A DNA stretch of 6,245 bases. It comes from Clostridia bacterium. GTDB taxonomy: Bacteria > Bacillota > Clostridia > Christensenellales > Borkfalkiaceae. The notes beneath the pieces are model-generated. The model saw nothing but the letters and a program-made list of their open reading frames with translations, was not told the origin of the DNA and searched no databases. Of the stretch, positions 5,223 to 6,245 are shown piece by piece (position 1 is the first letter of the stretch; every line of letters starts with the position of its first letter). The DNA is taken from positions 1-6,245 of the forward strand of contig JAIEAS010000175.1 in NCBI GenBank assembly GCA_029071285.1. Reading direction: 5' to 3'. The position numbers and the translations under genes were made by a program.

Positions 5223-6245
5223 TTATGCTATCACCGAGTTAACCGCCGACACAACGGCTTCCGTAGTTGCCGTGCCGTCAACGTATCCGTTAAAGCAAGC
5301 TATCAATATACCTGCGGCAATTGCCGAACCTATTACACCGGCGACGTTGGGTCCCATTGCATGCATAAGCAAATGGTTTTGCGGGTCGTACTCCCTTCCC
5401 ACGTCCTCGGATATTCGCGCTGCCATAGGAACTGCGGAAACACCCGCCGAACCTATCAGAGGATTTATTTGCCCCTTTGTAACTTTGCACATTATTTTAG
5501 CAACGAGCAACCCGCCGATTGTTCCAACTATGAACGCAAACAAGCCCAAAGCTATAATTTTTAAAGTGTCTAACGAAAGGAATATTTCACCCTTCGCCTT
5601 GCTTCCTACCGCTATGCCGAGGAAAATGGTTATTGTGTTCATTAATCCGTTCTGTGCCTGAGTAGAAAGTCTGTCAACCACGCCCGACTCTTTAAACAAG
5701 TTACCGAGCATCAGCATACCCAAAAGCGCGATCGACTGCGGAAGAATTATACCGACAACCAAGGTAACTATCAAAGGGAACAAAATCTTTTCAAGCTTGC
5801 TTACCTGACGGAGCGGCTTCATTCTGATCATCTTTTCTTTTTTAGTGGTAAGCGCGCGCATAAGCGGCTTCTGAATTATCGGAATAAGCGCCATATACGA
5901 ATACGCGGCGATAGCTATTGTCGGAATATATTTTTCTGCAAGAATTGACGTAGTCATTATTGCCGTAGGTCCGTCCGCACCTCCGATTATCGCAATCGAA
6001 GCGGCTGCCGCGACCGAAAAACCGAGCAATATTGCGAGTATAAACGCGACGAATACGCCCAGCTGCGCGCCCGCGCCTATTAACATACTTTTGGGATTTG
6101 CTATCAGCGGACCGAAATCGGTCATAGCGCCTATCCCAAGGAAAATTAAAGGCGGATAAATTACCTTGACAACGCCGAAATACAGATACCATAAAAGCCC
6201 GCGATTTTCGACGTGGTCGTATGCCGTATCGCCCTCGGGATGAGT
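5223..6245 (-). CDS. oadB: Oxaloacetate decarboxylase beta subunit (Na+-translocating), 5'-partial
   Basis: This is the integral membrane subunit of a sodium-pumping decarboxylase. In the family it decarboxylates carboxybiotin and couples this to Na+ export. The frame stays open to the right edge, so 340 residues are visible; compared with the family roughly 70 to 80 N-terminal residues are missing. Seen: the hallmark FLGIGAMTDFGPLIANPK around visible residues 35-52, GGADGPTA at about 88-95, AAYSYMALIP at about 113-122, and NPLIGSAGVSAVPMAAR at 261-277. By alignment with Klebsiella OadB these keep the residues matching D203, Y229, N373, G377, S382 and R389, which are implicated in Na+/H+ coupling. 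Several hydrophobic membrane segments are obvious (about 17-40, 54-82, 107-125, 154-180, 228-253, 297-317). A tail of about 25 Ala/Val/Thr-rich residues follows the last membrane segment. The gene lies 12 bases before oadA. The related beta subunits of methylmalonyl-CoA and glutaconyl-CoA decarboxylases are similar, but the OadA neighbour favours oxaloacetate. Confidence 0.96.
   Translation of the reverse strand, partial: THPEGDTAYDHVENRGLLWYLYFGVVKVIYPPLIFLGIGAMTDFGPLIANPKSMLIGAGAQLGVFVAFILAILLGFSVAAAASIAIIGGADGPTAIMTTSILAEKYIPTIAIAAYSYMALIPIIQKPLMRALTTKKEKMIRMKPLRQVSKLEKILFPLIVTLVVGIILPQSIALLGMLMLGNLFKESGVVDRLSTQAQNGLMNTITIFLGIAVGSKAKGEIFLSLDTLKIIALGLFAFIVGTIGGLLVAKIMCKVTKGQINPLIGSAGVSAVPMAARISEDVGREYDPQNHLLMHAMGPNVAGVIGSAIAAGILIACFNGYVDGTATTEAVVSAVNSVIA

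Noticed and set aside
5176..5661. Plus-strand open frame of 161 codons opposite the end of oadB.
   Set aside because: It is antisense to strongly conserved OadB motifs and matches no family I know; its length follows from the codon bias of the real gene.

Overview
The window is a densely packed, single-direction stretch of bacterial chromosome. All six genes lie on the minus strand, so transcription runs from the right edge to the left edge. By eye the DNA is moderately AT-rich. The gene families, the intergenic gaps of 50 bases or fewer and the gene order (HI0933/BaiN-type flavoprotein, AroH chorismate mutase, Cmk, PlsC, IspH) point to an anaerobic Firmicute of the Clostridia. That assignment rests on my recollection of this gene order in Clostridia; no search was run. 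I see no mobile element, tRNA, rRNA, CRISPR array or phage gene.

Right part (6245 to about 3745): an oxaloacetate decarboxylase sodium-pump module. It starts with OadB, the membrane subunit, whose N-terminus is cut off by the right edge. A good ribosome binding site then leads into OadA, the carboxyltransferase subunit. OadA ends without a biotin-carrier domain, so a separate biotinyl protein is expected upstream of oadB, outside the window. Together these subunits would convert oxaloacetate to pyruvate plus CO2 and export Na+.

Junction (3745 to 3782): a short gap with a 10 to 12 bp hairpin that separates the pump genes from the next module.

Left part (3732 to 1): a tight housekeeping cluster. 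In order it encodes an HI0933/YhiN/BaiN-family flavoprotein, an AroH-type chorismate mutase fused in frame to cytidylate kinase, a PlsC-type acyltransferase, and IspH, which runs off the left edge. Gaps between these genes are 2 to 5 bases, which suggests one polycistronic unit with translational coupling. The products serve aromatic amino acid, nucleotide, phospholipid and isoprenoid synthesis; they do not form a single pathway.

The most notable item is the AroH-Cmk fusion. Both halves keep their catalytic residues, and an internal Shine-Dalgarno-like GGAG plus an in-frame TTG near the junction could also yield a free-standing kinase. Secondary points are the hairpin at the module boundary and an unusual sequence around the second iron-sulphur cysteine of IspH. 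Otherwise the window is ordinary core metabolism, and I found no convincing evidence of an undescribed system.
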